From the NCBI GenBank assembly GCA_016195465.1, contig JACPZO010000005.1, forward strand, positions 1-35,430: a stretch of 35,430 nt of DNA, given 5' to 3'. Shown one piece after another: positions 10,320-18,218 of this stretch. Source of the DNA: Nitrospirota bacterium. GTDB lineage: Bacteria; Nitrospirota; RBG-16-64-22. The number at the start of each line of letters is the position of its first letter. The first letter of the stretch is position 1. The notes below the pieces were generated by a model. The model was not told where the DNA came from, searched no databases, and worked only from the letters and a program-made list of their open reading frames with translations. A program made the position numbers and the translations under genes.

Positions 10320-11219
10320 CTAGCGTTTCCGTTCAACGATGAACCGGGCCATCGACCTGAGCGGCTCGGCCCGCCCGCCGAACCGATCGACGTCCTCGAT
10401 GGCCTTCTCGACGAGCTCCTTCGCGAGTCCTCGAGACTCGACCAGGCCGAGGAGACGAGGGTAAGTCTGCTTCTGCTTCCGGCTGTCGCCGCCGACGCCC
10501 TTTCCCATGACCGCCGGATCTCCCTCGACGTCCAGCAGATCGTCGGCGATCTGAAAGGCCAGGCCGACCTTCTCGCCGAAGCCGGAAAAAGCCTCGAAAT
10601 CGGTCTCCCCCGCCCCGCCCACGATCGCGCCGGCCCGGACGGCGGCCCGGATCAAGGCCCCCGTCTTGTGCGTGTGGATGTATTCGAGGACGGCCATGTC
10701 CGCGTGGAGCCCTTCCGACGCGACGTCGACGGCCTGCCCCCCCACGAGGCCGCCGTGGCCCGCCGCCCGCCCGATCTCCTGGATGACCCGGATCCGGGCG
10801 GAAGCGCCCAGGCTCGGGTTGAGGGAGTGGTCGGCCAGCACGTGAAACGCGAGGGTGAGAAGGGCGTCCCCCGCGAGGATCGCCATGGCCTCGCCGAAAA
10901 CCTTGTGATTCGTCGGCCGGCCCCGGCGGAAATCATCGTCGTCCATCGCCGGCAGATCGTCGTGGATGAGCGAGTAGGCGTGGATCAGCTCGATAGCCGC
11001 CGCGACCGGGAGAACGGCGTCATCGTCCCGCCCGCACGCTTCGGCCGAGGCGATCGCCAGGGCGGCCCGCACCCGCTTTCCACCGGACAGGGTGGAGTAC
11101 CGCATCGCCCGGTGCAGAACGTCCGGGAACGCCCCCTCGGGGGGAAGGACCCGGTCGAGCTCCCGGTCGACTCGGAGGCGGCAGGTCGAAAGATACGGAG
11201 CGAGGTCGACCGCCGTCAA
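10320..11219 (-). CDS. polyprenyl synthetase (farnesyl/geranylgeranyl diphosphate synthase family)
   Basis: GGKRVRAAL, LIHAYSLIHDDLPAMDDDDFRRGRPTNHKVFGEAMAILAGDALL, FQIADDLLDVEGD. Likely TTG start at 11219 overlapping the xseB stop. Confidence 0.92.
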   Translation of the reverse strand: MTAVDLAPYLSTCRLRVDRELDRVLPPEGAFPDVLHRAMRYSTLSGGKRVRAALAIASAEACGRDDDAVLPVAAAIELIHAYSLIHDDLPAMDDDDFRRGRPTNHKVFGEAMAILAGDALLTLAFHVLADHSLNPSLGASARIRVIQEIGRAAGHGGLVGGQAVDVASEGLHADMAVLEYIHTHKTGALIRAAVRAGAIVGGAGETDFEAFSGFGEKVGLAFQIADDLLDVEGDPAVMGKGVGGDSRKQKQTYPRLLGLVESRGLAKELVEKAIEDVDRFGGRAEPLRSMARFIVERKR

Positions 11220-11479
11220 ATCTCCTTCTCCTCTTCGGAAACCTCTCCGCCCGCCGCCGTCTCGCTCCACGGCTGGACTGTCTTCTTCCCCGCGGCATCG
11301 ATCGTGAGGATCTCCACCTTGCGCTCCGCTTCCTCCAGCTTCCTGGCGCAAAGGCGGGCCAGCTTGACGCCCTCTTCGAAGACCTTGAGCGACTCTTCGA
11401 GGGAAAGCGCTCCTCCCTCAAGAGAATCCACGATCTGTTCGAGCCGCTTTAGCGCTTGTTCGAACTTCGGTTCGGCCAT
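11216..11479 (-). CDS. xseB: exodeoxyribonuclease VII small subunit
   Basis: MAEPKFEQALKRLEQIVDSLEGGALSLEESLKVFEEGVKLARLCARKLEEAERKVEIL. Confidence 0.92.
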   Translation of the reverse strand: MAEPKFEQALKRLEQIVDSLEGGALSLEESLKVFEEGVKLARLCARKLEEAERKVEILTIDAAGKKTVQPWSETAAGGEVSEEEKEI

Positions 11480-11550
11480 GCTCCGGTTCCGGGTGTTCGG
11501 GGTCGTTATTATACTCCGCGGCCCCGCGGATGGAAACCCTCTCCTTTCAG

Positions 11551-11583
11551 ATTTCCATTTTTCAATTTTCAATTTTCAATCTT
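11551..11583. repeat. 7-bp tandem repeat (AATTTTC)n at the xseA 3' end
   Basis: atttcc atttttc aattttc aattttc aatcttc. Confidence 0.85.
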
Positions 11584-12948
11584 CGGTTCCTTCTCCTTTC
11601 GGTCCAGGCATCGTTTCACGGTCGCATCGGCGGATCCCTCTCCAAAGCGCACCCGGATCTCGTCCCCCGCGGAGAGAGCGGCGGTGGAACGGACCAGCGT
11701 CATCCCGGGAAGCTTAAACGTCAGGCTGTAGCCGCGGGAGAGAACGCCCAGGGGAGAAAGAGCCGTCAGCCGCTCGGACAGCCGCCGGAGAGTCTGCTGT
11801 CGAACCCCCAGGCCGGTCCGCATGGCCGGCGCGAGGATTCGACGCGCCGTCTCGATCCGTCCTCGCTGGCGGGCAAGCCCGGCTTCGGGATGGCGACGCA
11901 GGAGCCGGCGGACGACCCCATCCAGCTCTCGCTGCCGCCCGTTCCCTCTCTCGCGCCAGGCGACGCGGAGACGTCCGGCCAGGTCGTCCACCCGCTGGGC
12001 AAACCGTTCCAGAAGGACGGTGGGATCGCCCAGATCGCTCGACGCAATGCCCAGCCGGGACCGTTGCTCCTGAAAGACGGCTCGGGCCCCCCTTGCCAGG
12101 CGCCGGGACAGGAGGTCGATTTTCTCGTGGAGCTCGATCTTCGATCGAACGATCGTGGAGGCGGCCGCCGTGGGCGTGGGCGCCCGCAAGTCCGAAGCGA
12201 AGTCGGCCAGCGTGAAGTCGGTCTCGTGCCCGATCCCCGTGACGACCGGGACGCGCGACCGGACGATCGCGCGGACCACCTCTTCCTCGTTGAACGCCCA
12301 GAGGTCCTCCAGCGAGCCGCCGCCCCTCACGATCAGCAGAACGTCCAGGGAATGCCTGTTCATCTCGTCGATCGCCCGGGAGACGGCCCGCGCGGCGGCG
12401 GGGCCCTGGACCGGAACGGGATGGATGAGGACCTCAAGATCGGCGAAGCGGTCGCGGAGAACGCGCAGGACGTCGCGGATCGCGGCGCCCGTGGGAGACG
12501 TGATCACGCCCACCCGGATTGGAAGGAACGGGAGCGGTCTCTTCCGTCCCTCGTCGAAGAGTCCCTCGGCGGCCAGCCGCTTCTTGACCTGCTCGAACGC
12601 GAGTTGGAGCGCGCCCCGGCCGCACGGGTCCATCGTCTCGACGATGACCTGATACGTCCCCCGCGGCTCGTAGACGGTGAGCCTGCCCCGGCAGACGACC
12701 TTGAGCCCGTCGGCAGGACGAAACTTGAGGAACCGGACGGCCGCGCGGAACAGAACGGCCGCGATCTGGGCCGACTCATCCTTGAGCGTGAAGTAAACAT
12801 GGCCGGAGGAGGGAATCTTGAGGTTCGCGATCTCCCCCTCGACGATGACGCGCGAGAACTCGATTTCGAGCGATTCCCGCACTAGGCGGGTGAGTTCCGA
12901 AACGGTGAGGGGAGCCCCCTCGATCATGTCCTCCGTGGGAATGACCAT
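11569..12948 (-). CDS. xseA: exodeoxyribonuclease VII large subunit
   Basis: LTVSELTRLVRESLEIEFSRVIVEGEIANLKIPSSGHVYFTLKDESAQI...VGVITSPTGAAIRDVL...LIVRGGGSLEDLWAFNEE. C-terminal residues PKIEN and stop lie in the heptamer repeat. Confidence 0.95.
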   Translation of the reverse strand: MVIPTEDMIEGAPLTVSELTRLVRESLEIEFSRVIVEGEIANLKIPSSGHVYFTLKDESAQIAAVLFRAAVRFLKFRPADGLKVVCRGRLTVYEPRGTYQVIVETMDPCGRGALQLAFEQVKKRLAAEGLFDEGRKRPLPFLPIRVGVITSPTGAAIRDVLRVLRDRFADLEVLIHPVPVQGPAAARAVSRAIDEMNRHSLDVLLIVRGGGSLEDLWAFNEEEVVRAIVRSRVPVVTGIGHETDFTLADFASDLRAPTPTAAASTIVRSKIELHEKIDLLSRRLARGARAVFQEQRSRLGIASSDLGDPTVLLERFAQRVDDLAGRLRVAWRERGNGRQRELDGVVRRLLRRHPEAGLARQRGRIETARRILAPAMRTGLGVRQQTLRRLSERLTALSPLGVLSRGYSLTFKLPGMTLVRSTAALSAGDEIRVRFGEGSADATVKRCLDRKEKEPKIEN

Positions 12949-12963
12949 CTCCCCTCACCCCGA

Positions 12964-12984
12964 CCCTCTCCCAGAGGGAGAGGG
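12964..12984. repeat. palindrome CCCTCTCCC-AGA-GGGAGAGGG
   Basis: Perfect 9-bp stem, 3-nt loop, between xseA and ymdB. Confidence 0.9.
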
Positions 12985-12996
12985 GACATCTTCTGC

Positions 12997-13053
12997 CGAT
13001 TCACCGATCACCCATTCACCGATTCCCCGATTCACCCATTCACCGATTCACCG
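12997..13053. repeat. 8-bp tandem repeat (C/G)(G/C)ATTCAC, about 7 units
   Basis: cgattcac cgatcac ccattcac cgattccc cgattcac ccattcac cgattcac cgg; same family as at 3884-3995 and 24630-24653. Confidence 0.92.
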
Positions 13054-13057
13054 GCTC

Positions 13058-13846
13058 CTATGGATGGTCGCTGTGGACCTGGATCCGCGTGATGGAGCGC
13101 GCGAGGCCGGACCCCTCGTCGATGTCGAGCAGGACCGCCGCGAGCTGGGCGGGGCCCGTCGCGGGATCGAACTTCTGGGGCATCTGTTTGAGAAAGCGGT
13201 TGATCGCCTGCTCCGGCTTGACGCCGATCACGGAATGGGTCGGTCCCGTCATTCCGACATCCGTAATGAAGGCCGTCCCTTTCGGAAGAATTCTCTCGTC
13301 GGCCGTCTGGACGTGCGTATGGGTCCCGACGACGGCCGCCACCTCCCCGTCCAGGTACAACCCCATGGCGTTCTTCTCGGAGGTCGCCTCCGCGTGAATG
13401 TCGACGATGACGACGCGGGCCTCCCTCTTGAGGCGGGGAACCTCCGCCCTGGCCGCGCGGAAGGGGCAGTCGATGGCCGGCATGAACGCCCGCCCCTGCA
13501 GGTTGAGGACGGCCACCGTCTCCCCCGACCGCGACTCCACGACGGCGCTCCCACGGCCTGGAACGTCCGGCGGATAGTTCGCCGGCCGCAGGATCCGCCC
13601 CTGGAGGTCCAGGTAATCGATCGCCTCTTTCTTGTCCCAGATGTGGTTTCCGGACGTGAGGAGGTGGATCCCCGTCTCGAAGAGCGACTCGGCCACCTTC
13701 GGCGTGATTCCGAAGCCGCCCGCCGCGTTCTCGCAGTTTCCGATCACGAGATCGACGTCGTGCCGCTCGGTCAACCCCCTCAGATGGCGAGCCACGACCG
13801 CCCGGCCCGGCTCCCCCACGATGTCGCCGATAAAGAGAATCCGCAT
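13058..13846 (-). CDS. ymdB: YmdB-family metallophosphoesterase
   Basis: MRILFIGDIVGEPGRAVV...NCENAAGGFGIT...LLTSGNHIWDKKEAIDYL...VVGTHTHVQTADERILPKGTAFITDVGMTGP. Confidence 0.92.
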   Translation of the reverse strand: MRILFIGDIVGEPGRAVVARHLRGLTERHDVDLVIGNCENAAGGFGITPKVAESLFETGIHLLTSGNHIWDKKEAIDYLDLQGRILRPANYPPDVPGRGSAVVESRSGETVAVLNLQGRAFMPAIDCPFRAARAEVPRLKREARVVIVDIHAEATSEKNAMGLYLDGEVAAVVGTHTHVQTADERILPKGTAFITDVGMTGPTHSVIGVKPEQAINRFLKQMPQKFDPATGPAQLAAVLLDIDEGSGLARSITRIQVHSDHP

Positions 13847-13853
13847 CCGCCGT

Positions 13854-15422
13854 TTACCGCGCGTACTCGACGTGCCGCATCTCGCGGATCACGGTCACCT
13901 TGATCTGGCCCGGATAACTCATCTCCTTCTCGATCTTCTTCGCGATGTCCCGGGAGATCTGCGCGGAGAAGATGTCGGAGACCTCCTCCGGCCTGACGAT
14001 GATCCGGATCTCCCGGCCGGCCTGGATGGCGTACGCCTTCTCGACCCCCTTGAACGACTGGGCCACCTCTTCCAGCTTCTCCAGCCGCTTCACGTACGAC
14101 TCCAGGATGTCGCGTCGCGCCCCCGGACGCGCCGCAGAGATGGCGTCCGCCGCCGAGACCAGGATCGCCTCCACGCAGCGGGCCTCTTCCCCCTCGTGGT
14201 GCGCGCCGATGCAGTTGATGACGGTATCGGACTCGCCGTACTTCCGGGCCACCTCGGCGCCGATGGCGTCGTGTCCCCCCTCCACCTCGTGGGAGATCGA
14301 CTTGCCCAGGTCGTGCAGGAGCCCGACCCGGCGGGCGAGTTTCTCGTTCGCCCCCAGTTCGGCGGCCATCATCCCGCACAGATAGCCGACCTGCTTCGAA
14401 TGATCGAGGACGTTCTGGCCGTACGACGTGCGGTACTTGAGCCTCCCCAGGATCTTGATGATTTCCGGATGAAGATCGTGAATCCCGAGGTCGAAGGCGG
14501 CCTTCTCCCCCTCCTCGCGGATCGTCTGCTCGATCTCGCGCCGGACCTTCTCCACCACCTCCTCGATCCGGGCCGGATGGATCCGCCCGTCGGCCACAAG
14601 ACGGCTGAGCGAGACCCGGGCGATCTCGCGCCGGACCGGGTCGAAGCAGGAGATGAGCACGGCCTCGGGCGTGTCGTCGATCACAAGGTCGACGCCCGTC
14701 GCGGTCTCGAGGGCGCGGATGTTTCTCCCCTCGCGCCCGATGATCCGCCCCTTCATCTCGTCGGACGGGAGGCTCACCGCCGAAACGGAGATCTCCGCCG
14801 CGTGCTCGCCGGCGACCCGTTCGAGCACGATCGTCACGATGTGGCGGGCCTTCTTCTCCGCCGTCTCGCGCGCCTCGTCCTCGATCCGCTTGACGAGGAG
14901 CGCGGCGTCGTGGCGCGCCTCCTCCTCGAGCAACGCGACCAGGTGCCGCTTGGCCTCCTCGGCCGTCATGCCCGCCGTCTCCTCCAGGCGCAGCCGGGCC
15001 TCGCCGAGAAGCTTCTCCGCCATCCGGTCCTGTTCCCGGACGTGGGCTTCGAGCCCGGTGACTGCCTGCTCGCGCCGCGCGATTTCGTTTTCCTTCTGCT
15101 CCGTCTGCGTCGAGCGCCGTTCGAGGTGCTCTTCCTTCACGCCGAGACGCTTTTCGGCGTTCCCGATCTCCGCCCGCTGGGCCTTCATCTCCAATTCGAA
15201 GTCGGCGCGCGACCGCAGAAGCGTGTCCTTGGCCTCGATCTCGGCCTCCTTTTTCCGCGCGTCGGCCTCACGCTGTGCCGATTGAAGGATCCGCTCGGCC
15301 GACTCCCGGGCCTCCTTGACCGCCTGCGTCCCGGCGGCCCCCCGCAACAGGAATCCGACGACCAGTCCGGCGGCCACTCCGCCGACCAATAGACCGATGG
15401 TGATGAGCATGCTCGTTTCCAT
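13854..15422 (-). CDS. rny: ribonuclease Y
   Basis: N-terminal TM helix, long coiled coil, KH domain (LPSDEMKGRIIGREGRNIRALE), HD domain (GLLHDLGKSISHEVEGGHDAIGAE). Confidence 0.96.
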   Translation of the reverse strand: METSMLITIGLLVGGVAAGLVVGFLLRGAAGTQAVKEARESAERILQSAQREADARKKEAEIEAKDTLLRSRADFELEMKAQRAEIGNAEKRLGVKEEHLERRSTQTEQKENEIARREQAVTGLEAHVREQDRMAEKLLGEARLRLEETAGMTAEEAKRHLVALLEEEARHDAALLVKRIEDEARETAEKKARHIVTIVLERVAGEHAAEISVSAVSLPSDEMKGRIIGREGRNIRALETATGVDLVIDDTPEAVLISCFDPVRREIARVSLSRLVADGRIHPARIEEVVEKVRREIEQTIREEGEKAAFDLGIHDLHPEIIKILGRLKYRTSYGQNVLDHSKQVGYLCGMMAAELGANEKLARRVGLLHDLGKSISHEVEGGHDAIGAEVARKYGESDTVINCIGAHHEGEEARCVEAILVSAADAISAARPGARRDILESYVKRLEKLEEVAQSFKGVEKAYAIQAGREIRIIVRPEEVSDIFSAQISRDIAKKIEKEMSYPGQIKVTVIREMRHVEYAR

Positions 15423-16892
15423 TCAACCCTCCTCTCCGCCCGGATCCCGCGGGGCCTCGCCCCGAACGATCCGGCGGAGGTGCTTGAGGCGTTTCCCGAT
15501 CTCCTCTTCCTCTCCCTGATCCGACGGAAAATAGTAGAACCGGCTCTCGGGCAGGTAGTCCTGCCGGGCCACGTGGCCGGGCGCGTCGTGAGGATAGACG
15601 TACCCCTTTCCGGCGCCGAGGCGCGCCGCGCTCGGGTAGCTCGCGTCCCGGAGATGCGGCGGCACCGCCAGCACCCGGCCGGACTCGATCTCCGAGACCG
15701 CGGCGTCGATCGCCGAATAGGCCGCGTTGCTCTTGGGCGCGCACGCGATATACGCGGCCGCCTGCGCCAGAGGAATCCGGCCCTCCGGCATCCCGATCTC
15801 CCTCACGGCGTGGAACGCCGCGACCGCCACCTGGAGCGCCCGCGGATCGGCGTTCCCCACGTCCTCCGCCGCCGAGATCACAAGGCGGCGGGCGATGAAG
15901 AGCGGGTCCTCGCCCCCCACGATCATCTTCGCCATCCAGTAGATCGCGGCGTCGGGATCGGACCCGCGCAGGCTCTTGATGAACGCGGAGGCGGTGTCGT
16001 AGTGCGGATCTCCCGAATCGTAGACGATCGCTTTCTTCTGAAAAATCTCCTCCAGGACGGCCCGGTCGATGACGAGCGTCCCTTCCGAATCGGGCGAAGC
16101 GACGGCCGTCGCCATCTCCAGGGCGTTGAGCGCCCGCCGCGCGTCCCCGCCGGAGGAGCGCACGACGAATCCGCGGGCCTCCGGCGTCATGCGCACCGGG
16201 AACGACCCCAGGCCGCGATCGCGGTCCGCGAGGGCGCGGTCCACGATCGTCTCGATCTCCTCGTCCCCCAGCGGCCTAAGCTCGTAGATGAGAGACCGGG
16301 AGGCGAGGGCCGGGATAACGGCGAAGAACGGGTTCTGGGTTGACGCGCCGATCAGGATCACCGTACCGCGCTCCACGTCCGGAAGGAGCGCGTCCTGCTG
16401 GGCCCTGTTGAACCGGTGGATCTCGTCGATAAAGAGGATCGTCCTCCGGCCGCCCGTCCGCCATCTGAGACTCGCGTCCCGGATCGCGGCGCGCAAGTCG
16501 GCGACGCCCGCCGTGACGGCGTTCAGCGGAACGAAGGCCGCCCCCACGGCGCTCGCGATCACCCCCGCCAGGGCCGTCTTCCCCGACCCCGGCGGCCCGT
16601 AGAAGATGAGCGAGGAGAACCGCTCCGCCTCGACGGCGCGGCGAAGGAGCGCGGCCGGACCGATCAGGTGCTCCTGGCCGACGAACTCTTCGAACGAGCG
16701 AGGACGCATCCGCCACGCCAGGGGCGCGGGCGGAGCGTTTTCCGGTTCGGCCAGATCTTCCGGTTTGTTCGGGAGAGGCGATTCGGCGGGTTCCGTCTCG
16801 GAGGATGGAGCGAAAAGATCGCCCGTCGCCGCCGCTTGCGGCCGATGAACCGCCCGTTTCTCCTCCGAACGACGGCGTGGAACGGCCGTCAT
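15423..16892 (-). CDS. rarA: RarA/MgsA family AAA ATPase (replication-associated recombination protein A)
   Basis: [69 protein letters not shown] at 16892; ORF extension upstream looks spurious. Confidence 0.93.
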   Translation of the reverse strand: MTAVPRRRSEEKRAVHRPQAAATGDLFAPSSETEPAESPLPNKPEDLAEPENAPPAPLAWRMRPRSFEEFVGQEHLIGPAALLRRAVEAERFSSLIFYGPPGSGKTALAGVIASAVGAAFVPLNAVTAGVADLRAAIRDASLRWRTGGRRTILFIDEIHRFNRAQQDALLPDVERGTVILIGASTQNPFFAVIPALASRSLIYELRPLGDEEIETIVDRALADRDRGLGSFPVRMTPEARGFVVRSSGGDARRALNALEMATAVASPDSEGTLVIDRAVLEEIFQKKAIVYDSGDPHYDTASAFIKSLRGSDPDAAIYWMAKMIVGGEDPLFIARRLVISAAEDVGNADPRALQVAVAAFHAVREIGMPEGRIPLAQAAAYIACAPKSNAAYSAIDAAVSEIESGRVLAVPPHLRDASYPSAARLGAGKGYVYPHDAPGHVARQDYLPESRFYYFPSDQGEEEEIGKRLKHLRRIVRGEAPRDPGGEEG

Positions 16893-17092
16893 GAGAGACC
16901 TCCTCGCGTCTTTGTTGGATCGCGGAGAAAACGGGCGAAGGAAAGGAGAGGACCGAGGAACGTCAGACCGGGGAAAAACGGATGAGCTTACCGCCCGAAC
17001 GGCGGGACGCGCCGGCGTAAATCGCCCGAACTCGGGGCGGGCGGGAACCGCGGCTCCCCCATCCCCCCGCCCGGCATCGTCCGGCACAACGT

Positions 17093-17118
17093 CCCAAAAA
17101 AATCAAAGGCGGTAACGC
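17093..17118 (-). terminator. weak intrinsic terminator candidate
   Basis: Minus strand GGCG-TTAC-CGCC followed by TTTGATTTTTTT; short stem. Confidence 0.4.
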
Positions 17119-17238
17119 CCATCCGTTCCATCTCCCTCGATCGACTCATTCTCCGCGAACTTCTCTCACGGCTTCGTCCGAATCTCCGGTCACGACGGGC
17201 CGCATCGTCCCACGGCCTCTCCTCGTTCCGCGCCACGT

Positions 17239-17450
17239 CCGGGAACCGGGACCCCCGCCTCGGTCGTGTCGGCGGAAAATTGAGCCTGGCATTGACCAAG
17301 TGGGCACCGTGATAAGAGGATCAGGCTTTCCATCCCGCCCGAGGCGGGACGGACATGCACACACCCCTTAGGTCACCGCTCCCCTTGCTTGACGCACTAG
17401 GATCAATTTTTTCAGCCGATCACGCGCCAGGCAGGGGACCCCGTTCCCGG
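17239..17450 (-). ncRNA. ssrS: candidate 6S RNA
   Basis: Immediately downstream of zapA in a non-coding gap. Closing stem 5' CCGGGAACGGGGTCCCCTG / 3' GCGGGGGTCCCGGTTCCCGG (two mismatches, one G-U that pairs only as minus-strand RNA); internal pairs GCCTGGC/GCCAGGC, ATTGATC/GGTCAAT, GTGA/TCAC, AAGGGG/CCTCTT; apical 11-bp stem TCCGTCCCGCC-TCG-GGCGGGATGGA. Rod shape with internal bubbles. Confidence 0.55.
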
Positions 17451-17457
17451 CGTCGTT

Positions 17458-17524
17458 TCCAATCTCCAATTCCCGATTCCCATCTCCAAATTTTCAATTT
17501 TCAATTTCCAATTTCCAATTTTTT
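17458..17524. repeat. degenerate 7-bp tandem repeat (CCAATTT/CAATTTT)n
   Basis: tttccaatctccaattcccgattcccatctccaaattttcaattttcaatttccaatttccaattttttt between zapA and the candidate 6S RNA. Confidence 0.88.
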
Positions 17525-17547
17525 TCCGTCTCCGCCCTTCCCCCGGC

Positions 17548-17826
17548 CTAGGAGCCGTCCAGGAAGGACGCGATCTCCGCCGCCTTCCGCTCGCTCCAGC
17601 GGTCTTTCTCCTCCGCCGCTTTCCTCAGTTGGAACAGCTCGTCCGCGATGTTGAACGCCGCGAGGACCGCGACGCGGATCGTGCCGCCCCCGGCTCCGCC
17701 GTCGTTCAGCTCCTTCATCTTTCCGTCGACGTACCGGGCCACGTCCTTGACGTAGGCGTCGTCGGCCTCGCCCTTCACCCGGTAGGTCTGGCCCAGAATG
17801 CTGACATCGACCGCTTTCGGACCCAT
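17548..17826 (-). CDS. zapA: cell division protein ZapA
   Basis: VDVSILGQTYRVKGEADDAYVKDVARYVDGKMKEL...RVAVLAAFNIADELFQLR. Confidence 0.88.
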   Translation of the reverse strand: MGPKAVDVSILGQTYRVKGEADDAYVKDVARYVDGKMKELNDGGAGGGTIRVAVLAAFNIADELFQLRKAAEEKDRWSERKAAEIASFLDGS

Positions 17827-18153
17827 CTATTCCTGCTCCACGCTCTCGAGATCCCGAAGGAGGTTTTCGATCTTGTCCCGCATCTCCAGTCTCTCGGACT
17901 CGAAGCGGCCCGCTTCCTCGCGGCCGCGGCGGAGCATGATCAGCTCGTGCTCGAGACGGTTGATCTCGTCGCTCCGCTGGGTGATCTCCCGCTCCAGCAT
18001 CCGGACCACCGATTCCAGGTGGGATTTCTCCGATCGTACCTTCTTGTGGGCGCCCATCAGGCGATTGATCTGGCCCTCCAGAGATTGCCGATGAGCGTCG
18101 ATCATCGAGTCTCCATTTTCACCATCGAGCGGCAAGGGCATCTGCGCGGTCAT
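17827..18153 (-). CDS. small coiled-coil protein, ZapB-like
   Basis: 108 aa, heptad-rich, directly upstream of zapA. Confidence 0.65.
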   Translation of the reverse strand: MTAQMPLPLDGENGDSMIDAHRQSLEGQINRLMGAHKKVRSEKSHLESVVRMLEREITQRSDEINRLEHELIMLRRGREEAGRFESERLEMRDKIENLLRDLESVEQE

Positions 18154-18174
18154 CGGAAACCTTCTTGTGGAGGT

Positions 18175-18203
18175 ATCTTATCCAGGCTCCCCTTGCGTGT
18201 CAA
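18175..18203 (-). promoter_or_regulatory. sigma70-type promoter TTGACA-N17-TAAGAT
   Basis: -35 complement at 18198-18203, -10 complement at 18175-18180, 22 nt upstream of the ZapB-like ATG. Confidence 0.75.
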
Positions 18204-18218
18204 GGAGAGCGCGAGCCG

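Noticed and set aside
16893-17087. N-terminal extension of the RarA ORF
   Set aside because: No family similarity; ATG at 16892 is a better start, so the extension is most likely non-coding.
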